From assembly GCA_038184435.1 (NCBI GenBank), contig CP116227.1, positions 4,256,610 through 4,320,609 on the forward strand: a DNA stretch of 64,000 nt, given 5' to 3'. The notes below the pieces were generated by a model. The model saw only the letters and a program-made list of their open reading frames with translations. It did not search any database and had not been told where the DNA came from. The translations under genes and the position numbers were made by a program. The DNA comes from Nocardioides alkalitolerans. GTDB lineage: Bacteria > Actinomycetota > Actinomycetes > Propionibacteriales > Nocardioidaceae. This document shows, piece by piece, positions 25,073 through 34,550 of this stretch (within the stretch, counting starts at the first letter, position 1; the number at the start of each line of letters is the position of its first letter).

Positions 25073-26365
25073 TCACCGCACGTAGAACCGCGCCTCGCCG
25101 TTGTCGTACAGGGGGTCGTACTCCTCGATCGGCGCGGCGAGGTCCGCCCGCCCGGTCGTGACGTCGATGCGCACGAGGCCGTAGCGGGCCGGTGCGTTGT
25201 CCGACACGCTCTGCTTGACGCTCACGAGCAGCGTCCGTGCGTTCTCCCATGCGCCGGCGTAGACGAAGGTCTGCATCCCGGTGGGCAGGCCGATCTCGAC
25301 GATCGACTCCCCGCTCTCGGCATCGATGATGCTCTCGGCGTTCCCGTTGTACGCGACCTGGCTCTCGGACGGTCCGGCGAGCACCATGCGGCTGTCGGTC
25401 GAGAACGTCCCGTAGCTGCGGCACCCCGTCGTCGACCAGCCGAGCGGCTCGTCGTCCTCCACGCGGCGGACGGTCGCGCAGTCGCCGTCGGCGCTGTAGG
25501 ACGTCCGCACCGCCAGCTCGCCGTCGGGCGACACGGCGTCGGTCAGCTCCGACGCGAGCTCGTCGACCGTTCCGTCCAGACCCATGAGCAGCGTCGCGGT
25601 GGCGAGGGAGTCGCCTGTCGTGACGACGACGTCGTCACCCCGGAACGCCAACGGGGCGGCGGAGGGCACGGAGCCGTCGCCGGCCGGCACGTCGGTGCGG
25701 CTGATCTCCACGCCGTCGGCGTCGGCGACGACGAGCTCCAATCGCCCCGCGGCCGCGGCGGCGTCGACCGGCTGCTCGACCCAGGCGACCCGCGCCGTCG
25801 CCGGGTCGTAGGCGAGCGTGGTCCCCACGGTCAGGCCCTCCTCGGGCCCCGCGACGGTCTCCACGAGGTCCCCGTCGGCGCTGAGGTGCCGCAGCTCGTA
25901 GACCCCGTCGCCCGGAGCGACGGTGGCCAGCCACTCGCCCTGCCCGAAGGGCACGACGTCCCCGACGAGGCTGGCGCCGGGCTCACCCTCGAGCGTGTAC
26001 GTCGCCCCGCCCGGCAGGTGGATCGCGTCGTCGAGCAGGTAGGGCACGCCCGCGGGGACACCCGTCGGCAGTGCGTCGAGGTCGATCGTGATGCTCTCGC
26101 CCTGCACGGCGGGGATCTCGGCACTCGCCGTACCACTCGTCGCCGGGTCGACCGACCGGTCACTGGATCCTCCGCCGAGCAACCCCAGCGGCGCGACGAC
26201 GGCGAGCACGACGGCGGCAGCCCCCGCCCCGACCAGAGCGGTGCGCGTGCGCCGGATCCGGCGGGCACGGCCGCGTACGGCGTCGAGGTCGAGCCGCGGC
26301 GTACCGGCGTCCCCGGCGTGCTCGCGCAGGGTGCGGGTGAGCTGGTCGTCCAGGTCGTTCGTCAT
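25073..26365 (-). CDS. Membrane-anchored protein paired with an ECF sigma factor (candidate anti-sigma)
   Basis: 430 residues. A cytoplasmic N-terminus of about 40 residues (LDDQLTRTLREHAGDAG, then an Arg-rich stretch RARRIRRTRTA) precedes one membrane span (ALVGAGAAAVVLAVVAPLGLL, about 42-62). A long extracytoplasmic beta-rich domain with Asp/Gly turns follows, resembling a WD40 or TolB-type propeller. The ATG overlaps the sigma factor stop (ATGA). This arrangement is typical for SigE-family ECF sigma factors, where such a protein is the likely partner. The anti-sigma role is inferred; no zinc motif is seen. Confidence 0.7.
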   Translation of the reverse strand: MTNDLDDQLTRTLREHAGDAGTPRLDLDAVRGRARRIRRTRTALVGAGAAAVVLAVVAPLGLLGGGSSDRSVDPATSGTASAEIPAVQGESITIDLDALPTGVPAGVPYLLDDAIHLPGGATYTLEGEPGASLVGDVVPFGQGEWLATVAPGDGVYELRHLSADGDLVETVAGPEEGLTVGTTLAYDPATARVAWVEQPVDAAAAAGRLELVVADADGVEISRTDVPAGDGSVPSAAPLAFRGDDVVVTTGDSLATATLLMGLDGTVDELASELTDAVSPDGELAVRTSYSADGDCATVRRVEDDEPLGWSTTGCRSYGTFSTDSRMVLAGPSESQVAYNGNAESIIDAESGESIVEIGLPTGMQTFVYAGAWENARTLLVSVKQSVSDNAPARYGLVRIDVTTGRADLAAPIEEYDPLYDNGEARFYVR

Positions 26366-26904
26366 CGCTGCTCCTCTCGGAGGTGGGAGGGGGTCCGGTC
26401 GCGGAGCGCCGCGAGGGCGCGGCTGGCCTGCGACTTCACGGTCCCGGGGGAGATCCCGAGGGTGGTGGCGATCTCGGCCTCGCTGAGGCCTTCGTAGTAG
26501 CGCAGCACGATCACCGCGCGCTGCTTGCGGGGCAGGGTCTGCACGAAGTCCCAGAGCCGCCCGGCGGTGCCGTCGTCGTAGTCGTCGCGGTGCTGCACGG
26601 TGTCGGGCACCTCGTCGGTGCTGGACTCGCGCTTCTTCCAGGCGCGCCGCCACAGCGAGTTGTGCTCGTTGACGAGGATCCGTCGCGCGTAGCCGTCGAG
26701 CGACGTGTGCGCCTCGACCTTGTCCCACGCGAGGTACAGCTTCGCCAGCGTGGTCTGCACGAGGTCCTCGGCGGTGTGCCGGTCGCCGCAGAGCAGGTAC
26801 GCGGTGCGCAGCAGGCTCGCCTGGCGCGCGGCCATGTAGTCCGCGAACTCGTCGTCGCGGCTGCGTCGCCGGGGCGTCGTCAACGTCGCTCCTGGGGTCG
26901 TCAT
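26362..26904 (-). CDS. RNA polymerase ECF sigma factor, SigE family
   Basis: 180 residues. Region 2 is ADYMAARQASLLRTAYLLCGDRHTAEDLVQTTLAKLYLAWDKV (about 21-63) and region 4 is LPRKQRAVIVLRYYEGLSEAEIATTLGISPGTVKSQASRALAALR (about 123-167). This is the actinobacterial SigE-family ECF pattern, with about 160-180 residues and no region 3. It is transcribed away from the mycothiol dehydrogenase and overlaps its partner gene. No copy of its promoter motif could be identified with confidence. Confidence 0.92.
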   Translation of the reverse strand: MTTPGATLTTPRRRSRDDEFADYMAARQASLLRTAYLLCGDRHTAEDLVQTTLAKLYLAWDKVEAHTSLDGYARRILVNEHNSLWRRAWKKRESSTDEVPDTVQHRDDYDDGTAGRLWDFVQTLPRKQRAVIVLRYYEGLSEAEIATTLGISPGTVKSQASRALAALRDRTPSHLREEQR

Positions 26905-27010
26905 CTCTCACCTCCATCCTTCCGCGACCAAGACGCGACCGTCCTCGCATCGGTTGCATCGGGGAGGATGGTCCGGTCAGGTCCACGAGCTCCAGGAGAG
27001 GGAGTCGCAC

Positions 27011-28117
27011 ATGCACGAGGTCAAGGCAGTCGTCGCGAAGTCGGTCGGGGAGCCGGTGAGCCTGGAGACGATCCTGGTGCCCGACCCGGGTCCGGGGGAG
27101 GCGTTGGTGAAGGTGCAGGCGTGCGGGGTGTGCCACACGGACCTGCACTACCGCGAGGGTGGGATCAACGACGAGTTCCCGTTCCTGCTGGGCCACGAGG
27201 CCGCGGGTGTTGTCGAGGCCGTCGGCGAGGACGTGACGACGGTGGCGCCGGGCGACTTCGTCGTCCTCAACTGGCGCGCGGTGTGCGGTGACTGTCGGGC
27301 GTGCGACCGGGGTGAGCCGCAGTACTGCTTCAACACCCACAACGCGACGCAGAAGATGACGCTGGCGGACGGTACGCCGCTGTCCCCGGCCCTGGGTATC
27401 GGCGCGTTCGCCGAGAAGACGCTCGTGGCCGCGGGTCAGTGCACGAAGGTCGACCCGGAGGCCCGTCCGGCCGCGGTGGGCCTGCTGGGCTGCGGCGTGA
27501 TGGCCGGCATCGGTGCCGCCATCAACACCGGCAACGTGTCCCGTGGCGACGTGGTCGCGGTCATCGGCTGCGGCGGTGTCGGGGTGGCGGCGATCGCGGG
27601 CGCCGCGCTGGCGGGTGCCGGCACGATCATCGCGGTCGACATCGACGACAAGAAGCTCGAGGGCGCCCGGAAGCTCGGCGCCACCCACACGGTCAACTCC
27701 AAGGAGACCGATCCGGTGGCGGCGATCAAGGCGATCGCGGGCGCGGCGGCGGGTCACGAGGGTGCGGACGGTGCGGACGTCGTGATCGAGGCGGTGGGTC
27801 GTCCGGAGACATGGGAGCAGGCGTTCTACGCCCGTGACCTGGCCGGCACGGTCGTCCTGGTCGGCGTCCCGACGCCGGACATGAAGGTCCCGCAGATCCC
27901 GCTGATCGACGTGTTCGGTCGGGGTGGGTCGCTGAAGTCCAGCTGGTACGGCGACTGCCTGCCCAACCGTGACTTCCCCATGCTGGTCGACCTGTACCGG
28001 CAGGGACGTCTCGACCTGGACGCGTTCGTGACCGAGGAGATCGGGATCGAGGACGTCGAGGCCGCGTTCGAGAAGATGCACCACGGCGAGGTCCTGCGCA
28101 GCGTGGTGGTCCTCTGA
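27011..28117 (+). CDS. mscR: S-(hydroxymethyl)mycothiol dehydrogenase (mycothiol-dependent formaldehyde dehydrogenase)
   Basis: A 368-residue zinc medium-chain dehydrogenase. The catalytic zinc region CGVCHTDLHYREGG is at about 37-50, GHEAAGVVEAVG follows, then the structural-zinc cysteines CGDCRACDRGEPQYC, and the NAD site IGCGGVGVAAIAGAALAGA. The C-terminal VFGRGGSLKSSWYGDCLP and MHHGEVLRSVVVL segments are highly typical of the MscR/AdhE2 family. It oxidises the formaldehyde-mycothiol adduct to S-formylmycothiol with NAD+. The ATG at 27011 is set by AGGAGAGGGAG upstream. It overlaps the metallo-hydrolase that probably completes the pathway. Confidence 0.93.
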   Translation: MHEVKAVVAKSVGEPVSLETILVPDPGPGEALVKVQACGVCHTDLHYREGGINDEFPFLLGHEAAGVVEAVGEDVTTVAPGDFVVLNWRAVCGDCRACDRGEPQYCFNTHNATQKMTLADGTPLSPALGIGAFAEKTLVAAGQCTKVDPEARPAAVGLLGCGVMAGIGAAINTGNVSRGDVVAVIGCGGVGVAAIAGAALAGAGTIIAVDIDDKKLEGARKLGATHTVNSKETDPVAAIKAIAGAAAGHEGADGADVVIEAVGRPETWEQAFYARDLAGTVVLVGVPTPDMKVPQIPLIDVFGRGGSLKSSWYGDCLPNRDFPMLVDLYRQGRLDLDAFVTEEIGIEDVEAAFEKMHHGEVLRSVVVL

Positions 28118-28749
28118 TGGCGAGCACGCACCACGCCGCGGGCGGCGCCCGCGTCGACCACGGCGTCGTCGCGGGCACGTTCAGCCTCGACGGGGAGACG
28201 TTCGACGTCGACAACAACATCTGGGTCGTCGGTGACGACGCCGAGGTGATCGTCATCGACGCCCCCCACGACGTCGACGCCATCCTCGCGATCGTCGGCG
28301 ACCGCAAGGTCAAGGCGATCGTGTGCACCCACGCCCACGACGACCACGTGCGCGTCGCGCCCGAGCTGCGCAAGCGCACGAGCGCGCCGATCCTCCTGCA
28401 CCCCGACGACCGTCCGCTGTGGGAGCTGACCCACCCCGACGAGCTGTGGGACGTCGACCTCTCCGACGGTCAGGACATCGCCGTGGGCGGTACGACGCTG
28501 ACCGTGCTCCACACCCCGGGCCACGCCCCGGGAGCGGTCTGCCTGCACGCCCCCGAGCTGGGTGTCGTCTTCACCGGCGACACGCTCTTCAACGGCGGCC
28601 CGGGGGCCACCGGCCGGTCCTACTCGGACCGTCCGACCATCGAGGCCTCGATCAAGGCACGGCTCTTCGCCCTCCCCGCGGAGACGGTCGTCCACACCGG
28701 TCACGGCGACGACACCACCATCGCCGCCGAGATGACGAACCTCACCTGA
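28117..28749 (+). CDS. MBL-fold metallo-hydrolase, probable S-formylmycothiol hydrolase
   Basis: A 210-residue glyoxalase II-like metallo-beta-lactamase fold. Metal-binding motifs are THAHDDH (about 70-76), HTPGHAPGAV (about 129-138), FTGDTLFNGG (about 153-162) and HTGHGDDT near the C-terminus. The ATG shares a base with the mscR stop (TGATG), so the two are tightly coupled. MscR yields S-formylmycothiol, and a thioesterase of this fold would release formate and mycothiol. The specific substrate is inferred from the pairing. Confidence 0.88.
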   Translation: MASTHHAAGGARVDHGVVAGTFSLDGETFDVDNNIWVVGDDAEVIVIDAPHDVDAILAIVGDRKVKAIVCTHAHDDHVRVAPELRKRTSAPILLHPDDRPLWELTHPDELWDVDLSDGQDIAVGGTTLTVLHTPGHAPGAVCLHAPELGVVFTGDTLFNGGPGATGRSYSDRPTIEASIKARLFALPAETVVHTGHGDDTTIAAEMTNLT

Positions 28750-28763
28750 CCGAGCGCTCGGTC
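28748..28763 (+). promoter_or_regulatory. 16-bp palindrome, probable TetR-type operator
   Basis: GACCGAGCGCTCGGTC is a perfect palindrome just after the metallo-hydrolase stop; its first two bases lie in that stop codon. A half-site GACCGAGCGC recurs at 28789-28798, and a TAGGCT -10-like element (28775-28780) lies between. The arrangement looks like a repressor site over the thiolase promoter. No TetR gene is adjacent. Confidence 0.55.
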
Positions 28764-28858
28764 CGTCGCCCGTCTAGGCTGGACGGCGGACCGAGCGCAC
28801 GGGGCCTCCCCGCTGCTCTCCGGCTGTCCGACGAACCCGAGAAGCACAGGAGCCCGCC

Positions 28859-30076
28859 ATGCCCGAAGCCGTCATCGTCTCCACCGCCCGCTCGCCCATC
28901 GGCCGTGCCGGGAAGGGGTCGCTCAAGGACATGCGCCCCGACGACCTCGCCGTGCAGATGGTCGAGGCCGCGCTGGCGAAGGTGCCCGAGCTCGACCGCA
29001 AGGACATCGTCGACCTCGCCCTCGGCGTCGGCCAGCCCGCCGGCGAGTCGGGCAACAACCTGGCCCGCGTGGTGGCCGTGCTCGCCGGGATGGACCACCT
29101 CCCCGGCGTGACGGTCAACCGCTACTGCTCGTCCAGCCTGCAGACCACCCGCATGGCGTTCCACGCCATCAAGGCCGGCGAGGGCGACGTCTTCCTCTCC
29201 GCCGGTGTGGAGACCGTCAGCCGGTTCGGCAACGGCTTCGCCGACGACCCGGCCGCGCAGAACCCGGTCTTCGGCGAGGCCGTCCGCCGCACCGAGGCGC
29301 GCGCGGCCGGTGGGGCCGACACGTGGCGCGACCCGCGCGAGGACGGCGCGCTGCCCGACATCTACATCGCGATGGGCCAGACCGCGGAGAACGTCGCGCA
29401 GAAGCTCGGCATGAGCCGCGAGGAGCAGGACCGCTTCGGCGTCCGCAGCCAGAACCTCACCGAGGAGGCCATCGCGAGCGGCTTCTGGGCCACGGACATC
29501 ACCCCCGTCACCCTCCCGGACGGCACCGTGGTGTCGACCGACGACGGTCCGCGGGCGGGCACGACGTACGAGGCCATCAGCCAGCTCAAGCCCGTCTTCC
29601 GTCCCGACGGCACGGTCACCGCGGGCAACGCCTGCCCGCTCAACGACGGCGCCGCGGCCCTCGTGATCATGAGCGACACCAAGGCGAAGGAGCTGGGCCT
29701 CACCCCGCTCGCGCGCATCGTGTCCACCGCCGTCACGGGCCTCTCGCCCGAGATCATGGGCCTCGGCCCGGTCGAGGCGATCCCGGCGGCCCTGCGCAAC
29801 GCCGGCATGAGCGTCGGCGACATCGACCTCTTCGAGATCAACGAGGCGTTCGCCGTCCAGGCCCTCGGCTCGGCGCAGCAGATCGGGATCGACGTCGACA
29901 AGCTCAACGTCAACGGCGGCGCCATCGCCGTCGGTCACCCCTTCGGCATGACCGGCGCGCGCATCACGAGCACCCTCATCAACTCGCTGACGTGGCACGA
30001 CAAGCAGTTCGGCGTCGAGTCGATGTGCGTCGGCGGCGGCCAGGGCATGGCGATGGTCATCGAGCGCCTGTCCTGA
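28859..30076 (+). CDS. Acetyl-CoA C-acyltransferase (thiolase)
   Basis: A 405-residue thiolase of normal length. The acylation cysteine is in VNRYCSSSLQTTRMAFHAI (about 86-104), EINEAFAVQAL (about 324-334) and GGAIAVGHPFGMTGARI (about 349-365) give the catalytic His, and CVGGGQGMAMVIERL carries the second active cysteine. It cleaves 3-ketoacyl-CoA in beta-oxidation or runs in the condensing direction. It stands alone without a hydratase/dehydrogenase partner. CAGGAG lies about 7 nt before the ATG. A TetR-type palindrome upstream suggests control by an acyl-CoA or similar signal. Confidence 0.93.
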   Translation: MPEAVIVSTARSPIGRAGKGSLKDMRPDDLAVQMVEAALAKVPELDRKDIVDLALGVGQPAGESGNNLARVVAVLAGMDHLPGVTVNRYCSSSLQTTRMAFHAIKAGEGDVFLSAGVETVSRFGNGFADDPAAQNPVFGEAVRRTEARAAGGADTWRDPREDGALPDIYIAMGQTAENVAQKLGMSREEQDRFGVRSQNLTEEAIASGFWATDITPVTLPDGTVVSTDDGPRAGTTYEAISQLKPVFRPDGTVTAGNACPLNDGAAALVIMSDTKAKELGLTPLARIVSTAVTGLSPEIMGLGPVEAIPAALRNAGMSVGDIDLFEINEAFAVQALGSAQQIGIDVDKLNVNGGAIAVGHPFGMTGARITSTLINSLTWHDKQFGVESMCVGGGQGMAMVIERLS

Positions 30077-30091
30077 CGCGAACGGCCGGGG

Positions 30092-31288
30092 TCAGACGGG
30101 GCGCACCAGCAGCGCCGTACCCTCCCCGGCCACCCGGGTCAGCACCACCGTCGCCTCGGCGTCGCCCCGGAGCGCCAGCCGCTTGCGCAGCTGCTCCGGG
30201 ACGACGTCGACGCCGCGCTTCTTGATGGTGAGCCGGCCGACGCCGCGCTCGCGGAGCGCTGCGCGGAGCGCCTTCTCGCGGTAGGGCAGCTCCTCCACCA
30301 CCTCGTACGTCGCGGCGAACGGCGTGCGGAACCCGGCGTCCGAGGTGACGTAGGCGATGTGCTCGTCGAGCAGGCCGCCGTCGACCGCTCCGGCGACGGC
30401 GGTGACGAGCCCGGCGCGGATGACGGCACCGTCGGGCTCGTAGAGGTAGCGGCCGACGGCGCGGACGGGGCGCTCGGCGCCGTCGTAGGGGTCGTCCTCG
30501 TCCGTGAGCGTCGCGAGCCCCTCGGCCCGGAGCACGGTCGCGCGGCGGCGGGTGACGGCGAGGTGGGGCGACCAGAGCACCGCCTCCTTCACGTCGCCGC
30601 GGTCGCTGACCCACTCCGCCTCGACGCCCGCGGGCACGAGGTCGTGGGGGAGGCCCGGCGCGAGCTTCGCGACGGCGGGGCGGCTGGTGAGGAGCCCGGC
30701 GACGAAGTCCCAGGACGGCACCCAGGCGTCGGCGTCGAAGACCCGGCCGCGACCGTCGCGGCGGGCGGGGTCGACGGTCGCGACACCGAACCCCCCGAGC
30801 GGCAGCGCCGTCGCGTCCGCGACGGTGACCGCCCCCTCGAGCCCGAGGGCGGCGAGGTTCGCCTCGGCCATCGCGACACGGAGTGGGTCGAGGTCGACCC
30901 CCGCCGCGACGAGACCGGCGCGGGCCAGGGCCGTCAGGTCGCCGCCGATGCCGCAGCCGAGGTCGACCACGGAGGAGGGCCGGGCCGCGGCGAGCCGGGC
31001 GGCCCGGTGGTCGGCGACCGCGCGGCGGGTCGCCTGCTCGAGGCCGTCGGGCGTGAAGAACATCCGCAGCGCGTCCTCGCCGAACTTGGCGACGCCGCGC
31101 ACCCGCAGCCCGACCTGGGTCAGGGCCGCGGCGGAGCGCTCGGGGTCCGGCTCGGTGCGCCGCACCGTCGCCGCCGCCCGCACGGGGTCGCCGTCGGCGT
31201 CGGCGTAGGCGCGCGCGGCGACGTCCAGCAGCGTGCGCCCGTCGTGCGTCAGCAGCCACCGGAAGGTCTCGAGGTCCACGGCGTCCAT
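30092..31288 (-). CDS. Class I SAM-dependent methyltransferase with THUMP-like C-terminal domain
   Basis: 398 residues. An N-terminal helical region precedes the Rossmann methyltransferase core: VVDLGCGIGGDLTALARAG (motif I, about 107-125), VDLDPLRVAMAEANLAALG and VADATALP. TVDPARRDGRGRVF follows, resembling the DPPR motif of RNA methyltransferases. A C-terminal THUMP-like part (about 300-398) contains LTIKKRGVDVVPEQLRKRL. RNA is the likely substrate. The ATG at 31286-31288 faces the groES operator region, and the gene converges with the thiolase (15-bp gap). Confidence 0.82.
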   Translation of the reverse strand: MDAVDLETFRWLLTHDGRTLLDVAARAYADADGDPVRAAATVRRTEPDPERSAAALTQVGLRVRGVAKFGEDALRMFFTPDGLEQATRRAVADHRAARLAAARPSSVVDLGCGIGGDLTALARAGLVAAGVDLDPLRVAMAEANLAALGLEGAVTVADATALPLGGFGVATVDPARRDGRGRVFDADAWVPSWDFVAGLLTSRPAVAKLAPGLPHDLVPAGVEAEWVSDRGDVKEAVLWSPHLAVTRRRATVLRAEGLATLTDEDDPYDGAERPVRAVGRYLYEPDGAVIRAGLVTAVAGAVDGGLLDEHIAYVTSDAGFRTPFAATYEVVEELPYREKALRAALRERGVGRLTIKKRGVDVVPEQLRKRLALRGDAEATVVLTRVAGEGTALLVRPV

Positions 31289-31302
31289 CCTCCCAGACAC
31301 TT

Positions 31303-31329
31303 CTGGCACTCGCTCTGGTGGAGTGCTAA
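31303..31329 (+). promoter_or_regulatory. CIRCE element (HrcA operator)
   Basis: CTGGCACTC-N9-GAGTGCTAA. The right arm is perfect and the left arm matches 7 of 9 to the TTAGCACTC consensus. It lies upstream of groES and is the expected HrcA binding site for heat-shock control. Confidence 0.88.
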
Positions 31330-31337
31330 CGTCGGCG

Positions 31338-31364
31338 CTGGCACTCTCCGGGTGAGTGTGCCAA
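31338..31364 (+). promoter_or_regulatory. Second, degenerate CIRCE-like inverted repeat
   Basis: CTGGCACTC followed by 7 bp and GAGTGTGCCAA. The arms pair apart from one extra base in the right arm. It begins 8 bp after the first CIRCE end. It could be a second HrcA site or a decayed duplicate; the promoter should lie in or between the two. Confidence 0.55.
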
Positions 31365-31486
31365 TCGTCGACGACGACGGCGCGACCCCCGCGACGGCGC
31401 GCTCGGAGCCGGCGACGACCACAGCCCCGTCGGGCGGCGTCCGCCGTCCGGCATTCGGATCCGCACGGAAAGTGGAGGTCGACATC

Positions 31487-31783
31487 GTGTCGGTCAACAT
31501 CAAGCCCCTCGAGGACCGCATCGTCGTCAAGCCGCTCGACGCCGAGCAGACCACGGCGTCCGGTCTCGTCATCCCCGACACCGCGAAGGAGAAGCCCCAG
31601 GAGGGCGAGGTCCTCGCGGTGGGCCCCGGGCGTTGGAACGAGGACGGCGACGAGCGCATCCCGCTCGACATCGCGGTCGGTGACAAGGTCATCTACAGCA
31701 AGTACGGCGGCACCGAGGTCAAGGTCGCGGGCCAGGAGTACCTGATCCTCTCGGGTCGCGACGTCCTCGCGATCGTCTCCTGA
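31487..31783 (+). CDS. groS: Co-chaperonin GroES
   Basis: A 98-residue GroES of normal length: VNIKPLEDRIVVKPLDAEQTTASGLVIPD (mobile loop around 17-35), EGEVLAVGPG and VIYSKYGGTEVKVAGQEYLILSGRDVLAIV. Seven copies cap the GroEL ring. It starts at a GTG (31487) with AGTGGAGGT upstream. The 120-bp leader between the CIRCE elements and the start is not protein-coding. groEL follows after a 110-bp gap that holds a strong hairpin. Confidence 0.97.
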   Translation: MSVNIKPLEDRIVVKPLDAEQTTASGLVIPDTAKEKPQEGEVLAVGPGRWNEDGDERIPLDIAVGDKVIYSKYGGTEVKVAGQEYLILSGRDVLAIVS

Positions 31784-31799
31784 CCCTCGAGTGATCCTC

Positions 31800-31854
31800 G
31801 AGCCGTGCGCCCCGTGAGCCCGCCCCCGGCGGACTGCTCCGGGGCGCACGGCTC
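31800..31854 (+). terminator. 14-bp stem-loop between groES and groEL
   Basis: The perfect arms GAGCCGTGCGCCCC (31800-31813) and GGGGCGCACGGCTC (31841-31854) enclose a 27-nt loop. No T-run follows, so it is more likely a partial terminator or an RNA processing/stability element that sets the groES:groEL ratio than a full stop. Confidence 0.65.
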
Positions 31855-31893
31855 GCGCCGTACCCACCACCCGCAGCATCTCTGAGGAGAGAC

Positions 31894-33513
<1,620 letters not shown>

Positions 33514-33540
33514 GCGACCGCTCCACCTGCTCCACCGCTC

Positions 33541-33571
33541 CGCCCCCGGCGCCCTCGCGGCGCCGGGGGCG
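33541..33571 (+). terminator. Rho-independent-type hairpin after groEL
   Basis: 13-bp perfect stem, CGCCCCCGGCGCC (33541-33553) with GGCGCCGGGGGCG (33559-33571), loop CTCGC, then a modest T-containing tail. It lies 28 bp after the groEL stop and is the expected end of the groES-groEL transcript. Confidence 0.85.
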
Positions 33572-33640
33572 GCGTGCGTTGTTGCACCGCCGAAACACGG
33601 CCGTCCCGGTCGCGCAACACGCGCGGCGCACCGTCAGCCC

Positions 33641-34540
33641 ATGCTGTGGCGAGTGCGCACCACCCTTCCCGACCGACCGGGCACGCTGGCCGTCCTCGCC
33701 GCCGAGTGCGGGGCCGCGGGCGTCAACATCCTCGCGCTCCAGGTGTTCCCGGGCGTCGACGCCGTCACCGACGAGCTCGTCGTGCGCACCCCGGAGGGGT
33801 GGACCCTCGAGCAGCTCACGGGCCTGCTGGAGGGCGCGGGCGGGACCGACGTGGTCGGCACGCCCTGCACCGAGGCGGCCCTGGTCGACCAGCCGGCGCG
33901 CTACGTGCAGGCGGCCCGCGCCGTGATCGCGCGGCCCTCCCGCTTCCCCGAGGTGGTCGCGCAGCTCTTCGACGCCGAGCCCGGCGACGCCGCCACGGGC
34001 GACGTGATGGAGATGACGGTCGGCGACGTCCAGGTGCAGGTGCGCCGCCGGGCCGCCTTCACGCCCACCGAGCACGCCCGGGGAGCAGCGATGGCGGACC
34101 TCGTCTCCGACGTGCTGGCCCGCACCCCGACGGTGCTCGGCTCCAGCGCGCGCCGGATGGGCGGCGGGGCGACCCCGACCTTCGAGCTGGTGGGGCGCAC
34201 GGTGCAGGCCAGCGTGCAGGGCGTCGTGGTCGGCGTGGCCGTGCTGCGCGACGCGGAGCCGGGCGCGGAGCCGGGTGCGGAACCGGGTCTGCACACGGTC
34301 GACCTCGAGGTCGACCCGGGTTGGCAGCGCCGGGGGATCGGCACGCGCCTGCTCTCCGACGTGGCCCGCCTCGCGGCCGGCGAGGGCGTCCAGGACATCG
34401 TCCTGTCGACCCGTGCCGACAACCAGGCGGTCCTGCCGCTCGTGCTCGCGGCGGGCCTGCGCGGCCGGATCCGCATGTCCGCGGACGTGCTGACCGTTCG
34501 CATCCCGGTGCGGGAGCTGAGGCCGCTGCCGCGGGCCTAG
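33641..34540 (+). CDS. ACT domain - GNAT acetyltransferase fusion protein
   Basis: 299 residues. The N-terminal ACT domain (1-75: RVRTTLPDRPGTLAVLAAECGAAGVNILALQVFP) is a small-molecule, often amino-acid, sensor. The C-terminal GNAT core (about 140-299) has the acetyl-CoA pyrophosphate loop in LEVDPGWQRRGIGTRLLSDV. Between strands lies a slippage-type run (GAEP)3 encoded by three 12-bp repeats at 34253-34288. A fused ACT-GNAT suggests acetylation gated by an amino acid. It ends 10 bp before guaB. Target protein or metabolite unknown. Confidence 0.82.
   Translation: MLWRVRTTLPDRPGTLAVLAAECGAAGVNILALQVFPGVDAVTDELVVRTPEGWTLEQLTGLLEGAGGTDVVGTPCTEAALVDQPARYVQAARAVIARPSRFPEVVAQLFDAEPGDAATGDVMEMTVGDVQVQVRRRAAFTPTEHARGAAMADLVSDVLARTPTVLGSSARRMGGGATPTFELVGRTVQASVQGVVVGVAVLRDAEPGAEPGAEPGLHTVDLEVDPGWQRRGIGTRLLSDVARLAAGEGVQDIVLSTRADNQAVLPLVLAAGLRGRIRMSADVLTVRIPVRELRPLPRA
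34253..34288 (+). repeat. Three 12-bp tandem repeats inside the ACT-GNAT gene
   Basis: Units GCGGAGCCGGGC, GCGGAGCCGGGT and GCGGAACCGGGT encode repeated A-E-P-G. They are in frame, so copy-number change would only alter a surface loop length. Confidence 0.8.
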
Positions 34541-34543
34541 ACT
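34538..34543 (+). promoter_or_regulatory. -10 element of a probable leaderless guaB promoter
   Basis: TAGACT lies 7 nt before the guaB ATG, overlaps the end of the ACT-GNAT gene and leaves no room for a ribosome site. The same hexamer in a similar GGGC context is found before guaA (43350-43355). Confidence 0.55.
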
Positions 34544-34550
34544 GGCCCCC

